A stretch of 64,000 bases of DNA, taken from positions 992,001-1,056,000 of the forward strand of contig NZ_CP154879.1 of the NCBI RefSeq assembly GCF_039614765.1, given 5' to 3'. The position numbers were made by a program, and so were the translations under genes. The notes under the pieces were generated by a model that saw only the letters and a list, made by a program, of their open reading frames with translations, had not been told where the DNA came from and made no database searches. This document shows positions 38,157 through 48,323 of this stretch, piece by piece. How positions within the stretch are numbered: position 1 is the first letter of the stretch; every line of letters begins with the position of its first letter. This DNA is from Castellaniella sp. MT123 (GTDB lineage: Bacteria; Pseudomonadota; Gammaproteobacteria; Burkholderiales; Burkholderiaceae_B).

Positions 38157-41023
38157 AGCGCCTCTTGAAGCCGAGCGGTGAGATGCTCGGCGGGCAAGGG
38201 TCTGGAATACCAGAACCCTTGCCCGAAGTCACAACCGGCCTCCAGCAGCAGCTCATGCTGCTCCTGGGTCTCGATGCCTTCGGCAATGACCTTCATGCCC
38301 AGTTGATGCGCCATCAGGATGATGGCGCGGCACAGCACCATATCCTCGGAATCCTGCGCCAGGTGAGAAACGAAGCTCTGGTCGATCTTCAGGAAGTCCA
38401 CGTCGAAGCGCTTGAGGTAGGACAAAGACGAATACCCCGTGCCGAAGTCGTCCAGCGCCACCTGGATCCCGGCATCCCGGAAGGCTAGCAGCCGGGCGCT
38501 GGAGTCATCCTCGGTATCCATCAGCAGGCGCTCGGTGATCTCGACCGAGACGGCGGATCCCGGCAGCCCCAGCGTCGCCAATGTCTGAATCCAGGCCTGC
38601 GGGTCCAGCCCGTCAGACTGGAACTGCACGGGCGACACATTGATTCCGATCTCGAAATCGGGCTCCAGTTCCTCGCGCCAGGTCTTCACCTGGCGGGCCG
38701 CCTCATGAAAGGCCCAGTCGCCGATCGGCACGATCAGGCCGGTGTCCTCGGCCAGCGGAATGAACTCCGCGGGGCTGACCAGGCCGCGCTCGGGGTGCCG
38801 CCAGCGGATCAGCGCCTCGGCCTTGACCATGCGCCCTGATCGCAAGTCCACGATGGGCTGGTAATACAGCACGAATTCGCCGACGTCCAACGCCTGCTGC
38901 AGGTCGTGCAGCAGTTTGCGACGCATCTGCGCGGATTCCTGCATGTCGGCCGAAAACACACAATACTGATTACGGCCCTTTTCCTTGGCCGCATACATCG
39001 CCAGGTCCGCATGCTTGAGCAGCTCCGTCGCACTGGCGCCATCCCGTGGAAAGAAGGTCACGCCGACGCTGGCGGAAATGTGCACCGTGTTGCTGTCCAA
39101 TACATAGGGTTGAGCCACCGCCTGCAGCACCTTCTGGCAGATCGGCTGGATATCGTCGAGACGCTTGAGCCCCCGGACGATCAGCGTGAACTCGTCGCCA
39201 CCCAGGCGGGCAACCAGGTCCGAACCCCGCACGCAGCTCAGCAGGCGGCGCGACACCAGGCGCAGCAGTTCGTCGCCCTCGTCGTGGCCGAAAGTGTCGT
39301 TGACTTCCTTGAACAGGTCCAGATCCAGGAACACCAGCGCAAAGGGCAAACCGCTCTCGCGCGACTCATCGATGGAGCGGTGCAGGTTCTCGTGGAACAT
39401 CTGGCGATTGGGCAACTGCGTCAGATGATCATAGTGCGCCTGGCGCCAGATCGAGGCCTCGCGGCGACGTTTTTCGGTCACGTCGGAAAACAGGCCGATG
39501 CGGCAGGCCACGCTGCCATCTTCGTTGTAGGAAGTATTGATCGTCAGACGTTCGATATATTCCTCGCCCGACTTGCGCCGGTTCCAGATGTCCCCGCTCC
39601 AGCGGCCGGTTTCGGTCAGACTCGACCACATGGCCTGATAAAAGTCCTGGTCCTGGTGCCCGGAGCTGAGCAGATTCATGCGCTGGCCGATGACCTCGGC
39701 AGCATGGTAGCCCGTGACGGCGGTGAAGGCCGGATTGATGTCCTGGATCAGGCCTTCGCCATCGGTCACCACCATGGCTTCGCTGGTGTGCTCGTAGACC
39801 AGCGAAGCCCGCCGGGCCGAGCTTTCGGCCCGCTTGCGCTCGCTGATGTCCAGCATGATACCGATGGTGGCAGGCTCACCGCGCAGGGTCATGGCCGATC
39901 CGAAGATCTCGACCTCGAGCGGCGTGCCGTCGCTGCGCACCGCGGCGCATTCGTAGCGAGTACCCTTATCCTGCCCCTCGAAGCGCCGCCGAATCTGGCT
40001 GGCCACGGCCTCGAAGGTCAGCGGCGGGAACAGACGTGCCAGTCCGAATCCACGGGTCATTTCGGCCCGGTCATACCCCATGATGCGGGCCAGCTGTTCG
40101 TTGGCATAGGTCAGGTTGAAGGCGCCATCGAGCATGTAGATGCCAGCCACCGTGTTGTCCGCGAGGCCCTCGAACATGGCCTCGACCTGCTTGAGCTGGA
40201 CGCGTTCGCGATCCACGTCAGCCAGCAACTGCTCGATGTGCGCGGCTGAATCGTCCAGCGACCGCCCGAGCTGGCCCAGTTCATCCGTACTTCGAAGGCC
40301 TGACCGCGCACCGTAATTGCCGGCCGCCATTTCGCGACACTGGCCCATCAGGCGGCGAACCGGGCGCAGCACCAGACCAGACACCATACCGTACGCAAGC
40401 AACAGCAGCAGCAGGTCCAGTGCAAACAGGGCATAGGTGCTCATCAGGGCGTGTTGCTGCACGTTGCGCGCATGCAGCACGACCTCATCCAGCAACCCCT
40501 CGGCGCTGCCCAGCAACTGGTCGCTCGCCGCCAGCACCCGGGCGGGATCCTGCGCCGAATATCCGGCCGCCGCCCTGGCCCCGGCCGCGTCAACCGGCTG
40601 GCCGAATTCCTGGATCGTCTTCCGATAGGACTGCCAGTCGCGACCGACGGCGGCAAGGCGCACACGCCGCTGTCCATCGACTGCGGGAATCGTCAGGCCG
40701 AAGACGGAACCGCCCGCATCCAAGGCATCGTAGGCCTGCTCGAACAGAATTTCCAGCTGGTAGGGGTCGGGGCGCGGAGCATCCGGGGCCAGCCTCTCGG
40801 CCAGTGCATCGAGCGCGATCCGTTGGCTGAGCATGCGCATCTTGCCGGCCACGTTGACCGTGGCCGCGATGCCGTCGGACTCGCGTAGCAGGGAGCGGAC
40901 GATCAGGACGTTGCCGACTGCCAGCAGGGCCGCCAGCGTGAAGGCGGCCAGGACCTTACGCATCAGGGTTCGGGGCCAGGCAATGCTGAATTGCCGAAAA
41001 CCGGCAATGGCGAGAGAAATCAT
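38144..41023 (-). CDS. membrane sensor with PilJ-type, HAMP, two PAS, GGDEF and EAL domains
   Basis: A 959-residue protein. A first transmembrane helix (about 24-46) leads to a periplasmic type IV pili methyl-accepting/NIT-like domain (VAGKMRMLSQRIALDAL), a second helix (about 193-217) to HAMP, then two PAS domains (about 278-395 and 400-520). GGDEF with intact active site is at 608-612, and an EAL domain begins with EALIRW at 736 and keeps NVSPVQF, EITERLL, DDFGTGYSSL and AEGIET. Both synthesis and breakdown of c-di-GMP are possible. It is a single gene, convergent with amtB. Confidence 0.9.
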   Translation of the reverse strand: MISLAIAGFRQFSIAWPRTLMRKVLAAFTLAALLAVGNVLIVRSLLRESDGIAATVNVAGKMRMLSQRIALDALAERLAPDAPRPDPYQLEILFEQAYDALDAGGSVFGLTIPAVDGQRRVRLAAVGRDWQSYRKTIQEFGQPVDAAGARAAAGYSAQDPARVLAASDQLLGSAEGLLDEVVLHARNVQQHALMSTYALFALDLLLLLLAYGMVSGLVLRPVRRLMGQCREMAAGNYGARSGLRSTDELGQLGRSLDDSAAHIEQLLADVDRERVQLKQVEAMFEGLADNTVAGIYMLDGAFNLTYANEQLARIMGYDRAEMTRGFGLARLFPPLTFEAVASQIRRRFEGQDKGTRYECAAVRSDGTPLEVEIFGSAMTLRGEPATIGIMLDISERKRAESSARRASLVYEHTSEAMVVTDGEGLIQDINPAFTAVTGYHAAEVIGQRMNLLSSGHQDQDFYQAMWSSLTETGRWSGDIWNRRKSGEEYIERLTINTSYNEDGSVACRIGLFSDVTEKRRREASIWRQAHYDHLTQLPNRQMFHENLHRSIDESRESGLPFALVFLDLDLFKEVNDTFGHDEGDELLRLVSRRLLSCVRGSDLVARLGGDEFTLIVRGLKRLDDIQPICQKVLQAVAQPYVLDSNTVHISASVGVTFFPRDGASATELLKHADLAMYAAKEKGRNQYCVFSADMQESAQMRRKLLHDLQQALDVGEFVLYYQPIVDLRSGRMVKAEALIRWRHPERGLVSPAEFIPLAEDTGLIVPIGDWAFHEAARQVKTWREELEPDFEIGINVSPVQFQSDGLDPQAWIQTLATLGLPGSAVSVEITERLLMDTEDDSSARLLAFRDAGIQVALDDFGTGYSSLSYLKRFDVDFLKIDQSFVSHLAQDSEDMVLCRAIILMAHQLGMKVIAEGIETQEQHELLLEAGCDFGQGFWYSRPLPAEHLTARLQEALQAG

Positions 41024-41140
41024 CTTGGCCTCGAAGGCGGGTAGCCACCCATCCGGAGCGGCGGGACGACTCAGTGTAATAGACCATGATGAAAGAATGG
41101 GATTTGTTTCCGGCCGACCTGCTTGCAGGTTTGACCCGGA

Positions 41141-42895
41141 TCAACCGGAGAGCGCGGCCAGGTCGATACGTTCGGCCCGGTTCAGCGCCGAGGCGACCTT
41201 GACGCGCAGCGCATTGGAATGCGCCTTGCGGATCTCCTTTTTGACGTCCAGCAGCTGCTGCGGGTGCATGGAAAACCCAGTCAGCCCCAGGCCCAGCAGC
41301 ATGCGGGTCACGCGCACGTCCCCCGCCATTTCGCCGCAGACGGATACGGGTTTGCCGACCCGCTCGCCGACGTTGATGGTATGCGCGATCAGGCGCAGCA
41401 CCGCCGGGTGCATGGGGTCATACAGCGAGGCCACGTCCGTGTCCCCGCGATCGATGGCCAGCACGTACTGGATCAGGTCATTGGTGCCGATCGACAGGAA
41501 GTCGAGCGTCTCGGCGAAGGGCTCGATGGCGATGGCCATGGCCGGGATCTCGACCATGGCGCCGACCTGCACCTGCGCATTATGGGCAATCCCGGCACTG
41601 CGCAGTTCCTCGGCGGCGCGCGCGAGCGCGCGACGCGTCGCGACGACCTCGTGCATGTGGGACACCATGGGAATCAGCGCGCGGACGGGGCCGTGCGCCG
41701 CCGCCCTGAGCAGAGCCCGCAGTTGGGTATTGAAGAGTTCCGGATTGGCCAGGCAGTACCGGATGGCGCGCAGCCCCAGGGCCGGGTTGGTCGCCACGGT
41801 GGCCTCGCCGTCGAGTGTCTTGTCGGCGCCGATGTCCAGGGTCCGGATCGTCACCGGACGCCCAGCCATGGTGCGCACGACCGAGGCGTAGGCCTCGTAT
41901 TGCTCGTCCTCGCCCGGCAGGTCCGGACGGCCCATGAACAGAAATTCGCTGCGAAACAGGCCGATGCCCTCGGCGCCGGCGGCCATCGCATCCGCAGCTT
42001 CCTCGGGCAGCTCGATATTGGCTTCCATGCGGATCTGGATGCCGTCGAGCGTAATGGCCGGCGCGAAGCGCAGGGATTTGAGTTCGTCGCGTTCGCGCAG
42101 GAAGGCTGCCTGCCGGTCCTGATACTCGCCCAGGATGGCAGGCGACGGATTGACCAGCACCACGCCATTCAGTCCGTCGACGATCAGCAGATCGCCATCG
42201 CGCACCAGCGTGCGCACCAACCCCATGCCCACCACGGCCGGCACATTCATGCTGCGCGCAACGATGGCGGTATGCGAGGTCGCGCCGCCCAGATCCGTCA
42301 GGAAGGCGCCGAACTTTCCCCCGCGCAGGCGCATCATGTCGGCAGGCGAAATATCGCGCGCCACGACGATCAGGCTGCCGTCCACCTCGACCTCGTCGAG
42401 ATTGGGCAGCCAGAGCGCCGAGCCCGAGAGAACCCGCAACACTCGTTCGATCACCTGGCGCACGTCCGCGCTGCGCTCGCGCAGATAGGCGTCATCCATC
42501 AGGGAAAACTGTTCGGCCAGGATCTGCCCCTGTGCCGTCAGCGCCCATTCGGCGTTGTACTGGCGTTCGTCGATCATCTGACAGACCGCCTGCACCAGCA
42601 TCGGATCCTGCAGCAGCATGACATGGACCGACAGCAGCACACCCAGTTCGCGCGGCGCATCGTCCGGCAGAGTTTCGGCTATCTGCTGCAGATCGTGGAC
42701 GGCCTGGTCCATGGCGTGGCGCAGGCGCTGCTTCTCGGCATCGACGTCCTCGGGCGCGATGCGGTAGTGGGCGACCTCCAGCGACGCGGCGCTCATGACC
42801 ACGGCGCGGCCGATTGCATAACCGCGTACGACACCTTGGCCATACAGGCACAGGGTCGAAGACAAAGCGGGCTGTGCCGCTTCCAGGGTGTTCAT
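41141..42895 (-). CDS. ptsI: PTS enzyme I (PEP-protein phosphotransferase)
   Basis: A 584-residue protein. The phosphorylated histidine is H208 in GGATSHTAIVARS; the PEP-binding C-terminal domain has GIGLFRSEFLFM and SIGTNDLIQYVLAIDRGD, with the catalytic cysteine in SVCGEMAGD. It passes phosphate from PEP to HPr. With no sugar-specific IIB or IIC nearby, the system is probably regulatory, as in related betaproteobacteria. It lies 40 bp after ptsH. Confidence 0.95.
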   Translation of the reverse strand: MNTLEAAQPALSSTLCLYGQGVVRGYAIGRAVVMSAASLEVAHYRIAPEDVDAEKQRLRHAMDQAVHDLQQIAETLPDDAPRELGVLLSVHVMLLQDPMLVQAVCQMIDERQYNAEWALTAQGQILAEQFSLMDDAYLRERSADVRQVIERVLRVLSGSALWLPNLDEVEVDGSLIVVARDISPADMMRLRGGKFGAFLTDLGGATSHTAIVARSMNVPAVVGMGLVRTLVRDGDLLIVDGLNGVVLVNPSPAILGEYQDRQAAFLRERDELKSLRFAPAITLDGIQIRMEANIELPEEAADAMAAGAEGIGLFRSEFLFMGRPDLPGEDEQYEAYASVVRTMAGRPVTIRTLDIGADKTLDGEATVATNPALGLRAIRYCLANPELFNTQLRALLRAAAHGPVRALIPMVSHMHEVVATRRALARAAEELRSAGIAHNAQVQVGAMVEIPAMAIAIEPFAETLDFLSIGTNDLIQYVLAIDRGDTDVASLYDPMHPAVLRLIAHTINVGERVGKPVSVCGEMAGDVRVTRMLLGLGLTGFSMHPQQLLDVKKEIRKAHSNALRVKVASALNRAERIDLAALSG

Positions 42896-42935
42896 CCCAG
42901 GCTTCCGCGCGGGCTTGGACCGACCTTTGGGGGTT

Positions 42936-43205
42936 TCATTCGGATTCCCCGAATTTACCGTCGAACAGGGAACGGATGTCGGTCAAGGCCTGAGTTTCAT
43001 CCGCCCCTTGTGCTTCGATCTTGACGGTGACGCCCAGACCGGCCGCCAACATCATGACGCCCATGATGCTTTTCGCATTGACGCGCTGCGCGCCCCGCGA
43101 AATGAAGACGTCACTCTTGAAGCGTCCGGCCAGCTGGGTCAGTTTGGCCGCCGCGCGCGCATGCAGGCCCAGCTTGTTGGAAATCACCAGATCAATCGAA
43201 GGCAT
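42936..43205 (-). CDS. ptsH: PTS phosphocarrier protein HPr
   Basis: An 89-residue protein with the phosphorylation histidine H15 (GLHARAAA) and serine S46 in KSIMGVMML, the site used by HPr kinase. It moves phosphate from enzyme I to EIIA. The ATG at 43205 is canonical. It is 16 bp after the EIIA gene. Confidence 0.95.
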   Translation of the reverse strand: MPSIDLVISNKLGLHARAAAKLTQLAGRFKSDVFISRGAQRVNAKSIMGVMMLAAGLGVTVKIEAQGADETQALTDIRSLFDGKFGESE

Positions 43206-43221
43206 TGGCAAAACTCCTGAA

Positions 43222-43635
43222 CTAGCAGTCGGGAGGGGGTTCCGCATTGACGATTCCGCGCAGCGCCCCCTGTCGCACGCGTTCGCTCAGAGATTCGGGG
43301 TTTTCCTGCTGATCTGTCAATGCCTTCAGCACCATGCAGGCATTGGTCCCCGTCAGCAGGTGGATGATGTAGCCGTCGTCCAGCGCCTGGCGCAGCGCCT
43401 GGGCGGCGATATTGAAGGGTGTTGCACCGTACAGGTCACACAAAATCAGGATCGGTTCTTCCCGGCGTCCCGCCCGCACCCAATCCAGGATCCGGTCGGT
43501 CTCGGCCTGCGGATCCGCGTCGGGCACGATGTCGAACACTTTGAGATCGGGCTGGCGCCCCAGCACATGCTGTGCACAGTCCAGGAAGGCCGACCCCAAG
43601 GGTTCGTGCATGACCAGCGCCAGCCGCGTATTCAT
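43222..43635 (-). CDS. PTS mannose/fructose-type EIIA component
   Basis: A 137-residue EIIA-Man domain protein with the phosphorylatable histidine H10 (LVMHEPLG) and the LCDLYGATPFN signature. Without partner IIB/IIC proteins it is the output of a regulatory PTS, thought in related species to act on regulators or kinases. Its start overlaps the gshB stop by 4 bp, giving the order gshB-EIIA-ptsH-ptsI. Confidence 0.9.
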   Translation of the reverse strand: MNTRLALVMHEPLGSAFLDCAQHVLGRQPDLKVFDIVPDADPQAETDRILDWVRAGRREEPILILCDLYGATPFNIAAQALRQALDDGYIIHLLTGTNACMVLKALTDQQENPESLSERVRQGALRGIVNAEPPPDC

Positions 43636-44591
43636 GTGACCACCGCCAGTTCCAGCGCATCGACGAAGCGGCCCGCCACGTCGAAACCAGTCTGTTCTGT
43701 GATTTCGACGAAACAGGTCGGGCTGGTGACGTTGATCTCGGTGATGTAGTCACCGATCACGTCCAGACCGATCAGCAACAGGCCGCGCCCCGCCAGCCGG
43801 GCACCCACCGCCCGCGCCAGTTCCTGGTCGCGCGACGACAGGGGGCGGGCCACGCCACGCCCTCCGGCCGCCAGGTTGCCGCGGGTTTCGCCCGCCAGCG
43901 GGATACGCGCCAGGGTAAAGGGCACAGGTTCGCCACCGATGATGAGGATGCGCTTGTCGCCCTGCGTGATTTCGGGAATATAGCGCTGCGCCATGATGGT
44001 GCGCGTGCCCAGTTCCGTGAGGGTTTCAAGGATCGAGCCCAGATTGGCTTCATCGGGCCGCATCCGGAAAATCCCGCTGCCGCCCATGCCGTCCAGGGGT
44101 TTGACGATGACATCGCCGTGCTGCGCGTGAAAGGCGCGCAGGCGCGCCATGTCGCGGCTGACCAGCGTGGGGGCGGTATATTCCGCGAATTCCGTGATTG
44201 CGAGCTTTTCCGGGTGATTGCGGATGGCCGAACCCGCATTGAAGACCCGCGCGCCCTGCGCGGCCGCATAGTCGAACAAGTGTGTGGCGTAGACATATTC
44301 CATGTCGAAGGGCGGATCCTTGCGCATCAGCACCGCATCGAACGCCGACAGATCGCATTCCCGCACGGACGCATCCTGGGTCCACCAGTCGTGCCCGTGC
44401 CAGTCTGCATCGGCGCGCAGCCGCATGGCCGTCGCCGCCACCCGGACGCGTCCCTGATCGATGAACAGATCACCCATCGTAGCGAAACTGAACGCGTGGC
44501 CCCGCGCCGCCAGGCTGCGCATGATCGCCACGGAAGAATCCTTCCAGGCTTTCAGGCCGGGCAGCGGGTCGATGACGAACAGGACATGCAT
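43632..44591 (-). CDS. gshB: glutathione synthetase
   Basis: A 319-residue ATP-grasp enzyme. MHVLFVIDPLPGLKAWKDSS is the family N-terminus, DVIVKPLDGMGGSGIFRM the nucleotide-binding loop, and GLDVIGDYITEINVTSPTCF the metal-binding end. It joins gamma-glutamylcysteine and glycine. The ATG at 44591 is preferred over an upstream in-frame reading to 44624. It is the first gene of the gshB-PTS operon. Confidence 0.95.
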   Translation of the reverse strand: MHVLFVIDPLPGLKAWKDSSVAIMRSLAARGHAFSFATMGDLFIDQGRVRVAATAMRLRADADWHGHDWWTQDASVRECDLSAFDAVLMRKDPPFDMEYVYATHLFDYAAAQGARVFNAGSAIRNHPEKLAITEFAEYTAPTLVSRDMARLRAFHAQHGDVIVKPLDGMGGSGIFRMRPDEANLGSILETLTELGTRTIMAQRYIPEITQGDKRILIIGGEPVPFTLARIPLAGETRGNLAAGGRGVARPLSSRDQELARAVGARLAGRGLLLIGLDVIGDYITEINVTSPTCFVEITEQTGFDVAGRFVDALELAVVT

Positions 44592-44648
44592 GAAGACCTC
44601 TTGTATGACGATCGACCTGCCCACCCGGCAATCGATCAGAATCCGTGA

Positions 44649-45191
44649 TTACGCGGCATCGCCCTGTTTGCCGGCTTTCCGGCGTGGGGCCAGGACCATC
44701 ACCATCTGACGGCCTTCGAGCTTCGGCATGGCCTCGACCTGGACGAGTTCGCCCAGATCATCGCGCACCCGCTCGAGCACCCGCATGCCCAGTTCCTGGT
44801 GAGCCATTTCACGGCCGCGAAAACGCAACGTGACCTTGGCCTTGTCGCCGTCCTCGATGAAACGGCGCAGGTTGCGCAGTTTCACCTGGTAGTCGCCTTC
44901 GTCGGTCCCTGGCCGGAATTTCACTTCCTTGACCTGGATGACCTTCTGGCGCGAGCGGGCTTCGGCCTGGCGCTTCTGTTCCTGGTATTTGAACTTGCCG
45001 TAATCCATCAGCCGACACACCGGGGGATCGGCTGTGGGCGAGATCTCGACCAGATCGACGTCGTGCTGCTCGGCCAGGGTCAAGGCCTCGGTGGTGCGTA
45101 CGATGCCCAGCTGTTCGCCGTCGACGCCCAGCAGACGGACCTCGGGGATGCGGATTTCACCGTTGATGCGGTGTTTTTTTTCGGTTGCGAT
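44649..45191 (-). CDS. infC: translation initiation factor IF-3 (AUC start)
   Basis: A 180-residue protein with both IF-3 domains: [20 protein letters not shown] and [20 protein letters not shown], then the linker and [20 protein letters not shown] to the C-terminus. The family N-terminus ([12 protein letters not shown]) begins at an ATC codon at 45191, 8 bp after GGAG; the first in-frame ATG (45083) would delete 36 conserved residues. Rare AUU/AUC/AUA starts let IF-3 autoregulate. It follows thrS by 35 bp. Confidence 0.94.
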   Translation of the reverse strand: MATEKKHRINGEIRIPEVRLLGVDGEQLGIVRTTEALTLAEQHDVDLVEISPTADPPVCRLMDYGKFKYQEQKRQAEARSRQKVIQVKEVKFRPGTDEGDYQVKLRNLRRFIEDGDKAKVTLRFRGREMAHQELGMRVLERVRDDLGELVQVEAMPKLEGRQMVMVLAPRRKAGKQGDAA

Positions 45192-45226
45192 GTCTAGGAC
45201 TCCTGTGAGTTGAAGAAGCGGGAACG

Positions 45227-47173
45227 TCAGGCCTGCGCCGGATCGCCCTCTTGGTGACGAGTTTCAATGTCCTGCCGCAGACGCGCCGCGAAATCCGCCA
45301 CCGGCATGGTACCCAGATCGAGATTACCCCGTCCACGGACCGCCACGGCGCCGGAATCGCGTTCCTTGTCGCCTATGACAAGGATATACGGAATCTTTTG
45401 CAGGCTGTGCTCACGGATTTTACGGGTGATTTTTTCACCACGCAAATCCGAGAGCACCCTAAACCCTTGTTTAACAAGGGTTTTCGAGACCTCATCGGCG
45501 TAATCGGCGGAACTGTCGGAAATGCAGCAGACCACGGCATGGTGCGGCGCCAGCCAGGCGGGCATCGCACCGGCATGATTTTCGATCAGCATACCGATGA
45601 AGCGTTCGAACGAGCCCAGAATGGCGCGATGCAGCATGACTGGCGTGCGGCGCTGATCCTGGGCATCGACGTATTCGGCGCCCAGGCGGGCCGGCATGGA
45701 AAAATCGACCTGGATCGTGCCGCACTGCCAATGTCGCCCGATGGCATCCTTCAGGGTGTATTCGATCTTCGGCCCGTAGAAGGCACCCTCGCCTTCAGAG
45801 ACCTGATAGTCGCAGTGCGACAGGTCAAGGCTGTCCATCAGGGCCTTTTCGGCCTTGTCCCAGACATCGTCGGCGCCGATGCGCTTGTCCGGGCGCGTCG
45901 CGACCTTGTACAGAATCTCGGTGAAGCCAAAATCGGCGTAGACCTGCTGCAACAGGCGGGTAAACGCCGCGCATTCTTCCTGCAGTTGTTCCTCGGTGCA
46001 GAAGATATGGCCATCGTCCTGGGTGAATCCGCGCACCCGCATCATGCCGTGCAGCGAACCCGAGGGTTCGTTGCGGTGGCACTGGCCGAACTCGCCGTAA
46101 CGCAGCGGCAGTTCACGGTAGGAATGCAGGCCGGCGTTGAAGATCTGGACATGGCCGGGGCAATTCATGGGTTTCAAGCCGTACACGCGGTTTTCGGATT
46201 CCGTCGTGAACATGTTTTCCTTGTAGTTGTCCCAGTGGCCGGTCTTCTTCCACAGGGACAAGTCGAGGATCTGTGGCGCCTTGACTTCCTGGTAGCCATT
46301 ATCCTGATAGACCCGGCGCATGTATTGCTCGACCTGCTGCCAGATAGTCCAGCCCTTGGGGTGCCAGAAAATCAGCCCGGGAGCTTCGTCCTGGAAGTGA
46401 AACAGGTCCAGTTCGCGGCCGATGCGGCGGTGATCGCGCAATTCGGCCTGTTCCAGCATGTGCAGATAGGCGTCCTGATCCGCCTGACGCGCCCAGGCCG
46501 TACCGTAGATGCGCTGTAGCATCTCGTTTTTACTGTCGCCGCGCCAGTAGGCGCCAGCGACCTTCATCAGTTTGAAGACCTTCAGACGCCCGGTGGACGG
46601 CACGTGCGGCCCCCGGCACAGATCGACGAAACCGCCTTCGCGGTACAGGCTGATCTTTTCGTTGGCCGGGATCGAGGCGATGATTTCCGCCTTGTAGGTC
46701 TCGCCGATGCCGCGGAAGAACTTCACGGCTTCGTCCCGGTCCCATTCCTCGCGCACGACGGTCTCATCACGCTTGGCCAGTTCGGCCATTTTCTTTTCGA
46801 TGGCCTGCAGGTCTTCGGGCGTGAACGGGCGTTTGTACGAGAAATCGTAATAAAACCCGTTGTCGATGACCGGCCCGATCGTGACCTGGGCATCCGGAAA
46901 CAGCGACTTGACCGCGTAGGCCAGCAAATGCGCCGTGGAATGTCGGATCAGGTCCAGGCCTTCCGGGTCCTTGTCGGTGATGATGCTGAGCGCCGCATCC
47001 CGATCGATGACGTGGCTGGTATCGACCAGACGGGCCGGCTGGCCGTCCACGGTGATTTTGCCCCCCAGAGCCGCCTTGCCCAACCCGGTCCCGATCGAAT
47101 GCGCAACGTCGTGCACGGTAACGGGATGATCGAACTCACGTTGTGAGCCGTCGGGCAAGGTAATGCGAACCAT
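45227..47173 (-). CDS. thrS: threonyl-tRNA synthetase
   Basis: A 648-residue class II synthetase of full length: TGS domain ([20 protein letters not shown]), editing domain with [15 protein letters not shown] and the CRGPHVP site, catalytic core with [10 protein letters not shown] and [20 protein letters not shown], and the anticodon-binding domain ([20 protein letters not shown]). The ATG at 47173 gives the TGS start. infC follows. Confidence 0.96.
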   Translation of the reverse strand: MVRITLPDGSQREFDHPVTVHDVAHSIGTGLGKAALGGKITVDGQPARLVDTSHVIDRDAALSIITDKDPEGLDLIRHSTAHLLAYAVKSLFPDAQVTIGPVIDNGFYYDFSYKRPFTPEDLQAIEKKMAELAKRDETVVREEWDRDEAVKFFRGIGETYKAEIIASIPANEKISLYREGGFVDLCRGPHVPSTGRLKVFKLMKVAGAYWRGDSKNEMLQRIYGTAWARQADQDAYLHMLEQAELRDHRRIGRELDLFHFQDEAPGLIFWHPKGWTIWQQVEQYMRRVYQDNGYQEVKAPQILDLSLWKKTGHWDNYKENMFTTESENRVYGLKPMNCPGHVQIFNAGLHSYRELPLRYGEFGQCHRNEPSGSLHGMMRVRGFTQDDGHIFCTEEQLQEECAAFTRLLQQVYADFGFTEILYKVATRPDKRIGADDVWDKAEKALMDSLDLSHCDYQVSEGEGAFYGPKIEYTLKDAIGRHWQCGTIQVDFSMPARLGAEYVDAQDQRRTPVMLHRAILGSFERFIGMLIENHAGAMPAWLAPHHAVVCCISDSSADYADEVSKTLVKQGFRVLSDLRGEKITRKIREHSLQKIPYILVIGDKERDSGAVAVRGRGNLDLGTMPVADFAARLRQDIETRHQEGDPAQA

Positions 47174-47334
47174 GAATGTATGTCCTGAAAATGCGAAACG
47201 CGGCCTGCGCCGCGTCGGTAAAAAGTATGAATTTGCCAGGCAGGAAGGATATTGCTGCAGTTTAGCAACCGGACCGGGAACAATCAATTTGATCAGCCGG
47301 CAAGCGCCTGTCCGCCCAACCAATATCCCAAGAC

Positions 47335-47365
47335 AAAACCGCCGGTCTCGTGGAAAGACCGGCGG
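47335..47365 (-). terminator. Rho-independent terminator of tRNA-Val
   Basis: ccgccggtct (47339-47348) and agaccggcgg (47356-47365) form a perfect 10-bp stem with a 7-base loop, followed on the minus strand by TTTTG. It lies 10 bp past the tRNA 3' end and before thrS. Confidence 0.85.
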
Positions 47366-47375
47366 CTGGAGGTTC

Positions 47376-47452
47376 TGGTAGGCAGTACTGGATTCGAACC
47401 AGCGACCTCTACGATGTCAACGTAGCGCTCTAACCAACTGAGCTAACCGCCT
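47376..47452 (-). tRNA. tRNA-Val (anticodon GAC)
   Basis: A 77-nt cloverleaf: acceptor AGGCGGT with ACTGCCT, discriminator A, encoded CCA, D-arm TAGCTCAGTTGGTTAGAGC, anticodon arm CTACG-TTGACAT-CGTAG giving GAC, and T-loop TTCGAAT. It reads GUC/GUU valine codons. It has its own terminator and lies upstream of thrS on the same strand. Confidence 0.95.
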
Positions 47453-47491
47453 GAAGAAAGAACGTGATTATATGGAGGTTTTTTTGCGCTG

Positions 47492-48274
47492 TCAATTTGA
47501 AGCCGACACCCCCGCCAGCAGGGAACGCGCCCAGCGCTGCGCCGGCAGCCCGGTACGTGATTCCAGGGTAGCCGCAGTGTCCAGCAGGTCTCCCGCGGAC
47601 AGATCCAGCGCGGAGCCCTTGAAGGCCAGGACGACCGTGTTGCCCTGGTCGATCTCTGGAAGGCAGAGGACACGCCCGTCGAATGCGGCCCGGATGCCCT
47701 GCAGATTGTGCTCGAAGCTGTCATGCTGGCCAAACAGATTGACGGTCATGATACCCGGCTCGTCCAGGATCCGGTAGCAGTCCCGATAAAACGAGGGCTC
47801 GTCGCACACCGGCCCCTGGGCCTGGCTGTCATACAGATCCACCATCAGCGCCCGGTAAGCCCCTGCCCGGCCGGGTTCGGCCACCCAGTCGCGCGCATCG
47901 GCATGATCGATCGTCGACCGGACGCTGCCCGGCAGCCTGAAAAAGGCCTGGCACATCGCCGTCACGCCAGGATTGCGTTCCACCGTATCCACCTGTGCGC
48001 GCGTGTGGCGCAGGGTGAAACGCAGCAGCGACCCCGCGCCCAGGCCCAGGATGCCGACGCGATCACGCATGCCCGGCCGCAGGAACAGCAGCCAGGCCAT
48101 CATCTGCTGCGTGTAGGCCAGCACCAGATCCGAGGGCCGCGCAACGCGCATCGCCCCCTGAATCCATTCCGAGTTGAAATGCAGGTAGCGCACCCCGTCC
48201 TCTTCGGACAGGGTAGGCACATCGGTGTGAGCGGTTGACTTCCGGCGAGCGGCGGGGTTTCGTGTGCGTGACAT
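47492..48274 (-). CDS. spermidine synthase-like protein
   Basis: A 260-residue protein with a spermidine-synthase/methyltransferase fold: VGILGLGAGSLLRFTLRH (nucleotide loop), VDTVERNPGVTAMC, DHADARDWV and MVDLYDSQAQGP. It lacks the N-terminal beta-domain of true polyamine synthases, so it may be a SpeE-like aminopropyl- or methyltransferase of other function. It lies 49 bp downstream of the thiolase gene, same strand. Confidence 0.75.
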   Translation of the reverse strand: MSRTRNPAARRKSTAHTDVPTLSEEDGVRYLHFNSEWIQGAMRVARPSDLVLAYTQQMMAWLLFLRPGMRDRVGILGLGAGSLLRFTLRHTRAQVDTVERNPGVTAMCQAFFRLPGSVRSTIDHADARDWVAEPGRAGAYRALMVDLYDSQAQGPVCDEPSFYRDCYRILDEPGIMTVNLFGQHDSFEHNLQGIRAAFDGRVLCLPEIDQGNTVVLAFKGSALDLSAGDLLDTAATLESRTGLPAQRWARSLLAGVSASN

Positions 48275-48323
48275 GAGGACAGAAAGATGCCGGCCAGGCC
48301 GTCAGGCATGGCCGGGGTATTGC

